From assembly GCA_963576785.1 (NCBI GenBank), contig OY756139.1, positions 3,472,001-3,536,000 on the forward strand: a stretch of DNA of 64,000 nt. Reading direction: 5' to 3'. Both the position numbers and the translations under genes were made by a program. Of this stretch, positions 13,071-24,764 are shown piece by piece. Positions within the stretch are counted from its first letter, which is position 1, and each line of letters begins with the position of its first letter. Under the pieces are notes generated by a model that did not search any database, had not been told where the DNA came from, and was given only the letters and a program-made list of their open reading frames with translations. This DNA is from Chlorophyllum brunneum (lineage: Eukaryota; Basidiomycota; Agaricomycetes; Agaricales; Agaricaceae).

Positions 13071-14838
13071 ATGATCCCGATACATGTAGGGCGAAGGAAG
13101 ACACTCGTGTCTCCATTAGGATTGCTTGTAAGATATTCGCCACTAGTGGTGTTGCTCGAGCTCACCGTTCCCGCCCGCGTAGCTTAATTCAAAGGTTCGA
13201 CATTGGAACGAATCCACACGCAAGGGCCGACATTCGTATACACCGAGCGAAGTTCCTGTCGAGATATGGACAAAAATACTCATGGAGCTCGACTTGAACG
13301 ACTTCTTGGGCGCGCGCCAGGTGACACTCAGAGCTCGCGAACCATACTCGACACCTAACCTAATTACGCACAGACATGCAGACTTATCCACGCATGCCCT
13401 CCAAGGCTAACTCCATTTGGGCTTGTATTATTGCTCACCACGAGTCAGTCAGCCCACGTCTGTTTGCCATTATGGAGAAGCCAGTAGGTTTATACACGAT
13501 AGGAGAACTTGAGGAGCGATTCTTATTGTGGAAGAACCTTGCATGCTCTTGGAAACATCGACGATTGACGCCCAGCGTGTCCCGGGGGGCCGTTCGTATT
13601 CGTTCTCCAAGCTTTCGGACATGCCATATTCTTCGAGGTGGTCGCTGGCTTTTATGTAGCGAGCGCTATCGTGGAGAAATTTTCTATGTTGATCTCCGTT
13701 CAAGGGGGTATCCTTACCCCGTTTCCCTTATTCCTCCATTCAGGGATGTGGATGAATGTAGATCGTTTATGGCTATCGACGAGGACTGGGACGCACCAAT
13801 TTTAACCTTCACAATCGCAATTGCGCACTTTGTGGGGCTCATACGGTCTACCGAAGCATCACGGATAGATGTCTGGCGTGGATCTCTTACAGTAGATGGA
13901 GAGAACCGATCAACCGGTCTTCAGGCTGAGCACCTCGCAACCATCGCTCTCTCGGAAAACTATATCGGCCATCCTTTAGGATCGTTGTCCATTCTGGGCT
14001 CGCTTGTTGCATTTGACACAGGATTTCCCGAGGAGGGAGCATACGTAATTATCTTGAACTGGAAAGACGCTCGAGCTCATTCAGGCTGTCTCTGGAAGGC
14101 TATCCCATACAATAGTTCCAATCTACCTGTGAGTTCCACAATCAACTTACCCTATTCTCGAGAGTCAACGCTACTCACCCAACACCACAGTCATATTTCC
14201 AGCTCCTTCCTGATACTCGAATTATTCTCCTAAGAAATAGAAGAACCATCGACGTCTACGACCACGCCAAAATACCCCCAAGTACATTTCGGCCCAGAAC
14301 CAGTGGTTTGATTCCTCTGGCGAGAATCATACTCAACGACCATCTCGACCTCCACGCAAAAATATCCAGGGTCTCTACATTCCCCAACAGCTTTCGAATC
14401 ATCGTTTTTAATACCATTGGAATCTACGGAATCTCATTCGTGGAAGAAGAACCCGAAACTTCAGAGCCGCTATCATGCTCTTGTTCAAATGGCCACCTTA
14501 TTTTATTTCACCTCTCGCAGCGTGTTCTGCGGACTTTTCTTAAAAACAACGGAATTGCTTTTCACGTCAAACACGCACGTTTCGTGCTTGCACAATTCGA
14601 CTGGCCCGGTGAAAATCGTATCAAGAAGCCTGGCTTCACGCTACGGTTGTCTGGACATGATGTACTACCTGAGTATGAAGTGAAGATGGACATTAGCACT
14701 GGAAAAGTTGCATACGTTGATGTAGACGGGGATTTATGTCTCCACCATTTCTTGATTCTCTGTCCCGCAGCCGATAATACTATTATGGCAGAAGCCCGCC
14801 TAGCTCAATCGGATAGAGCGTCAGACTCTTATAAGTAA
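13071..14838 (+). pseudogene. Frameshifted F-box paralogue
   Basis: Second copy of the F-box gene. Exons 1 and 2 (13071-13127, 13183-13320) and the start of exon 3 (from 13382, using an acceptor 8 nt downstream of the one in copy 1) keep frame and encode an F-box, EVPVEIWTKILMELDLNDF. A 2-nt insertion relative to copy 1 near 14187 shifts the frame and would end the protein at 14233. The shifted frame then continues the homology in another phase from 14234 on. Further compensating indels lie near 14450-14545. A 2-nt loss near 14730 removes the original stop, so the last frame runs into the tRNA-Lys and ends at 14838. An assembly error could explain one indel but hardly all of them. Confidence 0.75.
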
Positions 14839-14887
14839 CGCGGGCTTGTAAATCTGAAGGCTGCGAGTTCGACCCTCGCGGTGGGCT
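14794..14887 (+). tRNA. tRNA-Lys (CTT) with intron
   Basis: A cloverleaf folds with acceptor GCCCGCC/GGTGGGC, D-arm GCTCAATCGGATAGAGC, anticodon stem TCAGA/TCTGA, anticodon CTT and T-arm with GAGTTCGACCC. An intron of about 20 nt interrupts the anticodon loop one base after the anticodon, the usual eukaryotic position. Both internal promoter boxes are present. The acceptor stem has one G-T pair. It lies just after, and overlaps the stop-less end of, the F-box pseudogene. Confidence 0.92.
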
Positions 14888-15121
14888 ACTACCTCGGCTT
14901 GGAACAATTTTTTATGTCCCTGGTTCTCTAAAACGACAGGATTCATGCGACTATCACGGTGGAACATCGAGGACGCTAGCAATGTTTTGCATTCATCTGA
15001 TATGAATAATAATAAAGCAGGTATAGAGGTATAAAAAAGAATGATACATACACAAGTCCCGACCTCGCATGCAAAAGAAAACAAAAGATGAGGTGGAGCA
15101 GAAACAGAAAAGTAACAACAT

Positions 15122-18100
15122 TTAAGTATGACCAATAAGTTCTCCTAGAAGCGCCAAAGAAGTAGCATCAAGCCCCGCATCCTGTAATATCGCCATAACA
15201 TTCGGTGCATCAATCCGATCCGCTTCAAAAATCTTGATGAGGGCCGGCAAAGTATTCGTTATCCTACAAATAAACGAATCAAGCGTCATAAGCAAGTCAT
15301 GATCCGTCCATCTTGAACTCATAGGCGGCAACACATTCTCCGGGTCAACTTCCAAATCCCTCCACGGTTCAATCTCTTCTTCGTTTTCCCCATTTTCCAA
15401 ATCCATGACCAATTCTTCGGAATTTTTGATTGTGAGTGAAGGTTTGAATACTCGGCCGGACGTTAAGGCTTCTAATCTGAGACAGAGCATGCCGAGTTCG
15501 CGAACGAGAGCGACGTTGAGGTAAACGCTAGCAGGTACAGGATCTTCCATCCCCAAATCATGTCTCGCTTCCAACCCCGATGGATAAATCGCCGAAACGA
15601 ATTCAGGTACTTCCAATCCCTTGAGTTTCCTCTCTCCCACATCTCTAATAACAACTCCCAATTGTTTGACTCCATCAATCGCTTTTGCTGGTTGGAATTT
15701 CGACATTTCGGTTTCTTGGGGTGGGATTTTGGATAGGGAAGCTTTGATTTCCCTGATCACCTCTGCGCTACACATGATTTGACCACCTTGTGCCACTCCA
15801 CTCACCCGCGCGGCTCTATTGGTGACAGGACCAAGATAATCCATCCGATGCGTAACAGGATCCTGTACACACAACGGTGCACCACAATGAATCCCCATCC
15901 TCACCGAAACACCCTGAGCAATCAAACTCCCTCCAGAATCCCTAATCGGCTGTCCATCCTCACACTCCAAAATCTCCTTTGGCCAATGCTCTTGCAACAA
16001 TTGAACTTGAACCGACAAACAAAACCATACCGCCTCCATCACACTCGGAAAACTACACAAAAACGCATCTCCTTCGGTTTTGAATTCGTATCCTCCACAT
16101 TCCCTCAACCTTCTCCTCATTAGATCATTATGCAACTGTATCGCAGCTGGCATCCCCGGATTGACTTCCCACAAATGCGTCGAATTCCGAATATCCGTAA
16201 ACACCAACGCGATATGTCCAATGGGTGGTGCAACTTCAGGTTCGGCCCATCTAACACATTTATCCACCACCATATGACCGTTGTTGTTCTTTGGCGTATA
16301 CATCGTTGGTGAGAATGTCAAACTTGGATCGAAGAGTGTTGAAGATCGAACGAGGGATTTATCATGAACATCCTTCAATCTGACGACCATAACCATGATA
16401 TTCCCGCTCGACCCATAACTCATGGCGAAATCTCTCAACTTTTGAGCCACCAATGCTGGATCATTCCTCCCACTAGCAATATCCACCGCCGTTTGAAAAC
16501 TCACATAATCCCATAATCCTCGATTACCCATGACCAAAAACTCGTCGGTGTCGGTGATATCGTATTCGACGATATCAGGCGAAGCATGAACGACGGGTAA
16601 GAGATGATAGTACCCAAACGATCTCGTCACATCCACTTCATCATTCACCAATCCAGTAGGCGAAACCCATCCTTCCGATTTCCTCATCCTCCTCAATTCA
16701 TCTGGATTCCAAGGACAATGTTTCTTCGAAATCACAAAAGGTTGACCTTTTCGCGATATAACGCCTAATGCCGTCCCAACATTCGCCGCAAACAATTTCC
16801 GATCTTCGATATAGACCACCAAACCCGAACATCCACTCCTCGCCGTAACAGGATCCACATTCAACGTCGGACCTCCTCCACCAGTACCACCAACAGCAGC
16901 ATTGGTGGATAAACTCCCAACAGACATCTTCCTCGGCAAAGTCGTAAACAACTGATTATGTATCATCTGATGCAACCCCAAAAACGTCCTCCTCAAAACA
17001 TCCACAGCCAAATGTTTACTCTCCTGCATATCCGGATTATCCATCTGATTCTGAAAAAAACCCAAAAAATTGTCATGCAAGAATTTCGCGTGTTTATTGG
17101 GTGAGATTCCGGGGGGGAGAGTTTTGGGTGGTGAGGTGTTTCCGAACATGGCGAATAGTGCGGAAGGTGATGATGATGATGATGATGATGAGGTGGTGGT
17201 GGTGGTGGTAGTGGAAGAGGAAGAAGAAGAGGATTTGGTGGTTGGGAATTCATGTACGAGGTCTAGCATCGTCATCGAATCATCTCGACCCAAACAATCA
17301 GCTACCCCATATCCCAAACCACCGACGACGGAAGCCGTCGATCTAACACGCCGATCTTCAGTTTCATCTGGCAGATCACTAGCAGTAACAGTCACATCCA
17401 TCAATCCAAGATTGCGTAAATGCGGAACACTGGCGAAACCAGAAAGGGGATGTTGCATGATTCCACGTATGAGTTCATGACTGCTTCTCGGAGTCCCCGT
17501 ATGTCGATTATCCACTTTGATTTGAAATCGTTTATTCCCTGATAAATTCAGATACAACAACTCTTCATTCGAGTTCCTACAAATTTCCAAATCAGTTTTA
17601 CTATAACCAAGTGATAAAAAAACACGAAAACTCACCAATTCCAATCAAACTCATAATTGTTAATATTATACCTCAAATTATTATTACTCACATCAATCAT
17701 CTTCAATTTCTTCAACCTCGACAACTCCGCCGGCAACACCATCAACTTATTCCCACTCAAAAACAACCTCCTCAACTCCCCCAACCCAACCAAATCCTCC
17801 ACCGGCAAAACCGTCATCTCATTCCCACAACAATAAACCTCTTCCAACTTCCCCAACCCACGAAAAAATCCACTTGGGAAATCGGTTATATCGTTGTAGG
17901 AGAGATTTAGGCCTAGGAGGGAACGGAGGAATGTGATGGAGCGGAGACCTTCGAGAGTGGATGAAGAGGATAGTTTGTTTTCGGATATGGAGAGATACTG
18001 GAGGGAGAATGTGAGTGGTGGATAGAGGTGGCCTGATATAACGTGATTGGGGTTATAGATTTTTGGTAATAATAGAGTTTTTTGATGATGATGATGATGG

Positions 18101-21048
18101 TGGTGAGGTGAAGTGAGAGATTGACCATGTAGAGGTATGATACGCGGTGGTGGAAAAGTCGTTAAGAAATTCGAAGAGAGGTTAAGACAATCCAAAGAAG
18201 CGCAATCCCATATCGTTTCTGGCACTTCACGCAAATTGTTGTTGTGCGCATCCAGAATCGTCAATTTCCCCAACTTCCCAATCGATTCTGGTAGTTTTTG
18301 CAATCGATTCTCGTAACAAATGAGTTGTTCGAGATGAAGAAGATCCGAAATCGTATCAGGAAGATAACTAAGCGAGTTATGTTGGATTTTCAACGTGACC
18401 AACGTCGTGAGGTGATCAATTCCGCTATCCTTCAGCGTCGTCAAACTCGCATTGGAAATATCCAATAAAGTCAAGTAACGAGATCTTGATCCAGAAGGCG
18501 GTAATGAAATCATGACTTTGGTGATTTCGTTATGGGAAATATCGACTTTGGTGAGATTTTGGCCCATGGAGAGATCCAAGAGATGAATAGCGTTATTGTC
18601 CGCATAGAGTTTCTCGAGTCTTGGCAAGTTCATGATGATACCCAACTCCCCAATCTGATTCCTCCTACAATCAACATACTCCAATTGTCGCAACTCGACA
18701 AAACTATCGGGAATCTTCACCACCGAATTCCCAAGGAACAAAAACCTTTGCAGTTGTGATAAATCACCGATATTCTCTGGAAGTGATTCAATAGAGTTGA
18801 AGGAAATGTCGAGTTCGAATAGGCTTTGAATGTTCATCACCACTTCTGGAACCTCCCGTAACCGATTATTCGAAACATTCAACACTCCAAGATTCATGCA
18901 ATTCGAAAACGTCGTCGGTAAATCCTTGAGTAGATTGTTTTGCAAAAATAACGCCTTCAATTCCGGAATCTTATGCAGTTTCCCGCCTTCGAGTTCTTTA
19001 ACCTTGATATGATTCGACGACAAATCCAACCTCTTCAAACTCTTCGCCTGAGTTAAATTGGCCGGAACCTTCCTCATCGACATGTTTGATAATCTCAAAT
19101 CGCTCAAAGAGGTACAAGCCTCGACGAAATCCAACGGAAGATCGATCATTGGATTCCGAGATAATTTGAGCGAAACGATTTGATCGGCGTGTTGATGAAG
19201 TATGACAGGGATGGCACGTAAACTTCGACCTGTCAAATCGACATAATCGAAATTGTTGTCAAGTCTGAGATCGGTTTCTTGGATTTGGAAGGTGAGGTTG
19301 TGAGGATCGGAAGTGAATGAGCGACGGCCTATGCCAATGTCGGGATCGCGATAGATGAATTTGAGGAGGAAAGACATGTGTTCGCCACTGAGGAGGATGA
19401 GACCGTCGTTCCAGGAGTAACCGGCTTCGGTCATTCGACGGTAAATGATATCGAGGGGGAGTTCTCGCACGTCAAGGATTCGTTCTGTACCAGTGGGTTA
19501 TTACTGTACCATGGGACATGTAATGCTACGCACCTTTTCCACGTTCTTTGAGGAATAACCGACTCGAGTGTTTATCATCGCCAATCGTTCGTCGATGCAA
19601 CGCGGGCAACAAATCATACACTGTCAGACTAACTCCGATCGCAACGGAATGATACATCCCATTCGGACCATTTGGCCGATAAATCCTGACGGTAAGTTCA
19701 CTATCCTCCGGTGTGGCTCTCTCTTTTCCTTTCCTCGAAGGTTTGATGGATTCACCACCAGCATGTATACTCGGTGGATGTAAAGCACCCATTGGGTAAT
19801 CGGTTGCGTTTGGGGAATTGCCTCGTCGAGCTCGTGCTTCGTCATCACTTGAGTCGTCATCTGGAGCGGTCATCTCGGGTTTACCGTTCTGAAGACCATT
19901 TTGATCTATGACGGCCCAACTTTCAGGTGGTTTCCATACACCATCGTCAGGGTTCCGTGGAGGGTCTGCGTCGTGGTCATCAAGTCGTGAGTCCGCACCG
20001 GCGCTTGAGGTAGAAGTCACGGTATTGACATGGGGATCGACAGTAGTAGGCGATATTCGTGATGGACCAAAGGTGGTAGGACTTTGAGTGTCGGAGGGGA
20101 GAGAAAAAGGGTTGTTGAAGGTAGGTCGGGTGTTGTTGGCAGAGGTTTCGGGTTGTTCTTCTGGGCCTTGAGGGGCAGTGGAGGGACTTGCAGGGGAACC
20201 GGGGTTGAGAGGGTCGCCAACGACAACATTCATGTTGACGATGCCCTCCATACTCTCGAGATTGGTATCGAGGGGATAGAGAGGCTCATCTTTGGGGGGA
20301 ACCTCTGGGGGACCTTTCTTGCCTCGCTTTCCCTTGGCGGATTTCTTTTCCTTGGGCTTGTCCTTCTCCTTTGGTGGGAGAGGTGGAGGTTGAGGTTGAG
20401 CATGAGCCAAAAGGGGATGAGGGGGGTCAACAGGGTGGTTGAATACATGTTGAGAATCTGATTTGGAGGGTAAAGGAGGAGGGGAGTCGTCTTGAGAGTT
20501 TTGGGGGAGATGAGCTTTACTTCCACGACGTCTGAGGAGATTGATATTGAATTTGGAGGATTTCTTGCGAAGTTCGGCTGGTGGGGGGGAAGCTGTGACG
20601 GCTAGGGACGGGGCACGGACAGAATCGGCATCGTCAGAGGATCGACGTTTGGGTTCGGGGACGGTGAGATGGGTTCCTGAGTCTGAATTTCGAGCCGAGC
20701 GGAGAAGACTTGCGGTGCTGCCCTGGCGGAAGGAGAGGAAGGAGGTGAGGGAGCCTTTGGAGAAGCCCTTGGAGGAGGTGGATGGGTGGGACGAGGTGTG
20801 TTGGTGTTGGGAGTAGTAGGACGTCGGGGAGGGCTGGAGGGATGTAGGAGTGAGGATGGAGAACAGAGAGGGATGGAGGGACTCACGGGTTCGTCAGTGA
20901 GAAAGGGAGCAATGGTGGTGTCGATGGACATGTCTGGGCCCTGTTGCGGGTAGTCGGAGACCTGCTGGATGGCCTGGCCACTGTCGTCGACGACATCGTC
21001 TATGCGGAGGGTGATGTCTGTGGCCGGGGGAGGGTCTGCGAGGGACAT
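15122..21048 (-). CDS. CYR1: Adenylate cyclase (Cyr1-type)
   Basis: Four exons on the minus strand (20887-21048, 19534-20833, 17636-19484, 15122-17600) add up to 1930 codons in perfect frame, 1929 residues. Order of domains: a Ser/Pro-rich disordered N-terminus; a Ras-association domain at about 430-540, starting ELTVRIYRPNG; roughly twenty leucine-rich repeats at about 550-1090; a PP2C-like domain at about 1150-1460; and a class III cyclase domain from about 1565 (ALVFTDIRNST, then EGDAF, then LGPVTNRAAR). It makes cAMP from ATP and in fungi is driven by Ras and Gpa proteins, acting at membranes through PKA. The PP2C part has ANVGTALGV where active phosphatases have an Asp, so it is probably non-catalytic. 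Low-complexity Ser/Thr runs from a GAT/GTG microsatellite sit inside it. The intron at 17601-17635 is only 35 nt. Confidence 0.93.
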
Positions 21049-21185
21049 GGGGATGAGGATGGGAGACAAGGCAAACACGTGCTGCCAAATATGGCAACAT
21101 TGGTGACTGTCCATTTCTGACACACCGTCACCACGCCTCTGACCCACGGGCTGGTCTCTGTCACGTGGCCTCTCGATAAGACCAC
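21049..21185. promoter_or_regulatory. Divergent promoter, adenylate cyclase / securin
   Basis: The two start codons are head-to-head with 137 bp between them, so both promoters must share this stretch. It holds a CACGTG E-box at 21162-21167, followed by CACATGACCGCTACACGT, which extends into the securin gene. Similar E-box blocks recur downstream near securin relics (23090-23140, 27905-27960). E-box use by a bHLH factor is inferred only from the motif. Confidence 0.55.
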
Positions 21186-22876
21186 ATGACCGCTACACGT
21201 CCGCACTCTGTCGCTCCTGCCAGCACCATGCTCAGCACAAGAGCAACCCAGCTCACGACAGACACCCCCTACTATCCCGCAAAGACACCTGCACGTACCA
21301 CCAAGAACCGTAACGAAAATGCACACCAAACCACCGCAAAACGCGTCGGTAAAGCCCTCCAGCATACTCCTTTCCAACCCAAAACCGCGCGTATGTATCT
21401 CCGCCTATACACGGTCACTATAACTGATTCTACCAACGATCATTCAAAGACGTTCAACTCGTAACCCGCCCGCCAAAACCACTCGCTGATAAAACTCCTT
21501 TTACGAATCGTGTACTCAACATCTACAATACCCCCGCTCCGGTTACCCACCCTCTCAAACCTCCGACTACGCAACTCAAAGCGCCAACACCAAACCCAGA
21601 CTCAGCCCGAGCAAGTTCTACACGGAAACACCCCCGAGTTCCTAAATCCCTGAATTTCCATACTCCCGCTAATTCAGGGAATTATTGGGATGTTAGTGAT
21701 GATGTGATTGTTGTTCCCGAGATGGATGAGACCAAGGAAGAAGAAGACGTATTGGATCTGAATGATGAAATTGAATATATGCCGCCTAACACCCTCAGTA
21801 AGTCCTCCCAGTCCATTCAAAAACTAATTTTAATGTGCGTTTTTGTAGATCTGGAATACCAACCTCCAATTGATTTCGAGATCCCTTTGGACTATAAACT
21901 CTTGGGCAAAGCTGCACTCTACAATCTTTACAGCTACCCTCAGGAGGGATTTTCACCGCCTGGATATGATTTTCATATCGAGGATGATAAAGAGTTTATG
22001 AATTGGGATGGTTATCAGTTATCCCTTCCTCTACTCGATGATGATGATGCATCTTCGAAACGCGTCGTTCAACCCATTCGTAAACCGAGTTCTCGTGGTG
22101 TTGGTTCTAGACCTGCAACTTCTGCGTCTATACGTCAACCTATTACCGCAAAACCCATTCCTAGAACCACTGCCGCGAAGCCAGTTCGACCACCTTCCAC
22201 CATTACCCGAAAACCACCCATTACCAAACCTCCCTCACGGCCCGGTACTAAAATTCCCTCACGACCGCCTACAAGTATCAATACCACACGTCCAACAACA
22301 ACAACTCCTTCCACGACTATTACCAGCAAGATTGTAACACGTCCTCGCAGTGCCGCCGCTGTACCAAAAGTTGGGAGTTCTACCAGACCAACTACGTCGT
22401 CATCTGTGAAAAGACCAGCTACATCGGCGTCTACGAAGAGACCTACTGAGATTGATAAACCCATGGTTACAAGAAAAGGTGTTGGTGCTCGGACGATTGT
22501 TCCTGCTCCCCCCTCGGTGAAGACACGACCTAGAACTGTCAATGGTACGACGGTGAAATCTTCTGTGGTTACGAAGACGACGACTGTGAAAGCGGGTCCA
22601 GTTCCGAAAGGTGTTCGTACCAAAACCGTCGAAGGTAAAGTCGTGAAGTCTGAAGCCGGTGGTTTGGCTGTTGTTAAAGGCGTTTATGAGGAGGAGCAAG
22701 GTGAAGAGAATAAAGAGAAGAAGAAGGAGAGAGAGGAGATGAAAGAGGCGGTGGATGATAGTATCGACGCCTTAGTGGCGAGTGATCAAGCTCAAGCTGG
22801 GGTGGACACGCTACTACAAGGTGATCTAGGAACTTTCATACTCGAGCTTGATGATTTCGAGGGATTGACCATCTGA
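21186..22876 (+). CDS. Securin-like anaphase inhibitor (Cut2/Pds1 type)
   Basis: Three exons (21186-21390, 21450-21797, 21849-22876) give a 526-residue, basic, Pro/Thr/Ser-rich, mostly disordered protein with an acidic C-terminus. Securins bind and inhibit separase until APC/C degrades them at anaphase. The key evidence is the acidic segment ending EIEYMPPN, which matches, as I recall it, the IEYMPP segment of fission yeast Cut2, followed by an EYQPPIDFEIP motif and a late LSLPLLDDDD block. The N-terminus has TPYYPAKTP and ADKTPFTNR motifs typical of mitotic substrates. Oddly, I find no canonical KEN box or RxxL destruction box; only RNENA, resembling a KEN box, is conserved in a decayed copy. 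A second in-frame ATG lies at 21228. Securins diverge quickly, so the name is probable rather than certain. It is divergently paired with adenylate cyclase. Confidence 0.62.
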
Positions 22877-23705
22877 GAAAGACTGGTTTTTTTATCCGTT
22901 TTTTATTTTCTTGTTCTGTATAATGATATAATAACAAACCAAGCACTCGCCAAATGACGTTGATACATCTATCATGAACTTCTCAAACGAAAATGTGATT
23001 AGTCGTCTGTATCTACACTCCATTCCTTTGGTCATGTCTTGATCCAAGTATGACAGGGAGGTGTGTGTGGCTGATACGGACGCATTCTGGTCTGTGTCAC
23101 GTGACCTGTTGTTAAGATCACATGCCACTACACGTGCTAAATATACTTCCCCGAAATAGGGGCTGATCATGGTACCCCCAAGGTGTGTTGGCTCACTCGG
23201 CGATATTGACATACATATCTTGGACAAACCAAAAATGCAAGATTCTTAAACTGATAGTTATCAAAAAACTGAGAAACCAAGTTGGGTATATGGAGGGAAA
23301 ATTTGAACTTCCTCTCAGAAAACTGATAGTTTGGCTATAAGTAAAGCTCTATTGGGCTAAGACTCTGGCTTGGTGCTGGGAGCTTACACCATGGCATGGT
23401 ATACAAGGCAAATCTAGTTGATTGTTGAACTTTGAAAGACTCTGGGGTATGTCCTTGGGTGCTTACTGTTCAAAAAATATAGTGACATTATGGTGGAGTG
23501 ATATTTGGCAGGGAAATTAGCACCCGCTCTTACCTCGCGTTCATCTGCCATCCATGGTCATCACACTTGACCCTTCAATCTCAAATTCCTCTGTGTCACA
23601 TCCCACTACACGTGCTAAGAATACTCCCTATAAACAAGCTCGGACTAGGATATATTTCGCTACTCAGATTTCACCCCCTTCATAACAAGGAAGCCTGGAC
23701 AATGA
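22877..23705. repeat. Spacer with promoter-like securin relics
   Basis: No gene is visible. Positions 23060-23140 resemble the 21140-21210 intergenic region (a shared pattern of GTCTNTGTCACGTGRCC, then a CACATG and an ACACGT block). Positions 23581-23650 hold a second, shorter version. These look like promoter fragments left by further copies of the securin unit. The segment 23641-23700 also resembles the DNA just downstream of gene A (24711-24764). Confidence 0.5.
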
Positions 23706-24232
23706 CTACTTTCTGGCACCAATTGCTGCATAGATCTTGGCAACATAATCTGCCCTTGAAATTGTTTCCCCGGGATAGTAGCCCCTGCAATACAGGCGGG
23801 AAATTTTGTCTGTGAGACCTTGGATGGCGTCGTTTGAAGTGAGCGGAGGCAGTGAATGCTGGTTTTGATGGTCAACTTGGGAAGGAAGGCAGGCAGGGGC
23901 AACTCACGGGCTCCTGGGTAGGATCAGAACCGTTCGGGAAGGGAACCACCTCGAATCTTTCAGAATCCCCGGTGGCGCGAGAGTCGTTGTATAACTAATG
24001 CAAACATAAGGATTCGGCCATTGGCATGGTTTTAAGACACTTACCATAGTAACTAGCCGTGTAACCTGGTTCATGCGACCATTAGTTTCCTCTAACTTTG
24101 TGTTGGTCCCCCCCAACTTTGTATCCAGCCGATCCAACTTCGTGTCCATTCTGTCTAGCTGGGCGAGGACTGGTTGAAACCATGCTGGTGCCACATTACC
24201 AGATTGTTTGCCTCGTGCTACATCCAAAATGG
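23706..24232 (-). pseudogene. Gene A copy, 5'-truncated
   Basis: This is a diverged copy of the coiled-coil gene A. Exon 4 (23706-23858), exon 3 (23908-23994) and the 3' half of exon 2 (24045 to about 24230) are recognisable, with the same splice sites and frame as intact copies, ending IYAAIGARK. Exon 1 and the first half of exon 2 are missing, and upstream sequence is unrelated. It has fewer heptads (LDRMDTKLDRLDTKL). A short truncated product from an internal start cannot be excluded. Confidence 0.7.
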
Positions 24233-24626
24233 TGAGGGATAGGAGGGGGGATTAGATCCAAGAAGTCACACAACCTCCAGCGAGAAACCTGAATGTGATC
24301 CCTTGGCATGGTTGAATAATAGACTACCCGCTGATCCTTCCTCGGCTCTCACCTCCATTTCCTACTCGAGACCAAGTTCGATATTGAGGCTTATCCGGAC
24401 ATGATGCTCACATGCCTGTTCAGATACTTGATGTAGCAGAGGACTCAGAGATTGGTCAAGGGCATCAGCTAAGGCAGATACTTCGGGAATGGTACCCGAA
24501 GCTGATGATTGAGGTACAGATTCGCAAAGTGGACGAACTGCAAATTTGCATGCGGATTTGACACGGATTTGGCAGCCTCATTCACAGGCGTGAATTTGAT
24601 TGCCGAACCAAATCCATGCCACACTA

Positions 24627-24676
24627 TCCTTTGGACTATAAACTCTTGGGCAAGCTGCAATTCGACATCTTTACCG
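24627..24676 (+). pseudogene. Securin exon 3 fragment
   Basis: About 50 bp match the start of securin exon 3 (around 21893-21940), the stretch encoding LDYKLLG and the following residues. No other securin sequence flanks it. It lies within repeat R and is therefore present three times. Confidence 0.75.
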
Positions 24677-24764
24677 ACAACTAGTAAGCAAAGTAACCAT
24701 CTTAATTGGATATATTTCGCGGATCAGATTTCGCCCGCTTCACGACAAGGAGCCCGGAAAATGG

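Larger units (their letters stand above)
10901..14887 (+). repeat. Diverged tandem duplication: F-box gene plus tRNA-Lys
   Basis: Unit 1 (10901-12762) and unit 2 (13071-14887) each contain an F-box gene with the same three-exon layout followed 40-130 bp later by a tRNA-Lys sequence in the same orientation. Coding regions align almost throughout with scattered substitutions and small indels, so the event is old. The two units decayed in opposite ways: the tRNA in unit 1, the F-box gene in unit 2. Confidence 0.85.

Noticed and set aside
16993..17480. Poly-His and poly-Asp/Val open frames opposite or overlapping adenylate cyclase.
   Set aside because: They are translations of the trinucleotide microsatellite in other frames.
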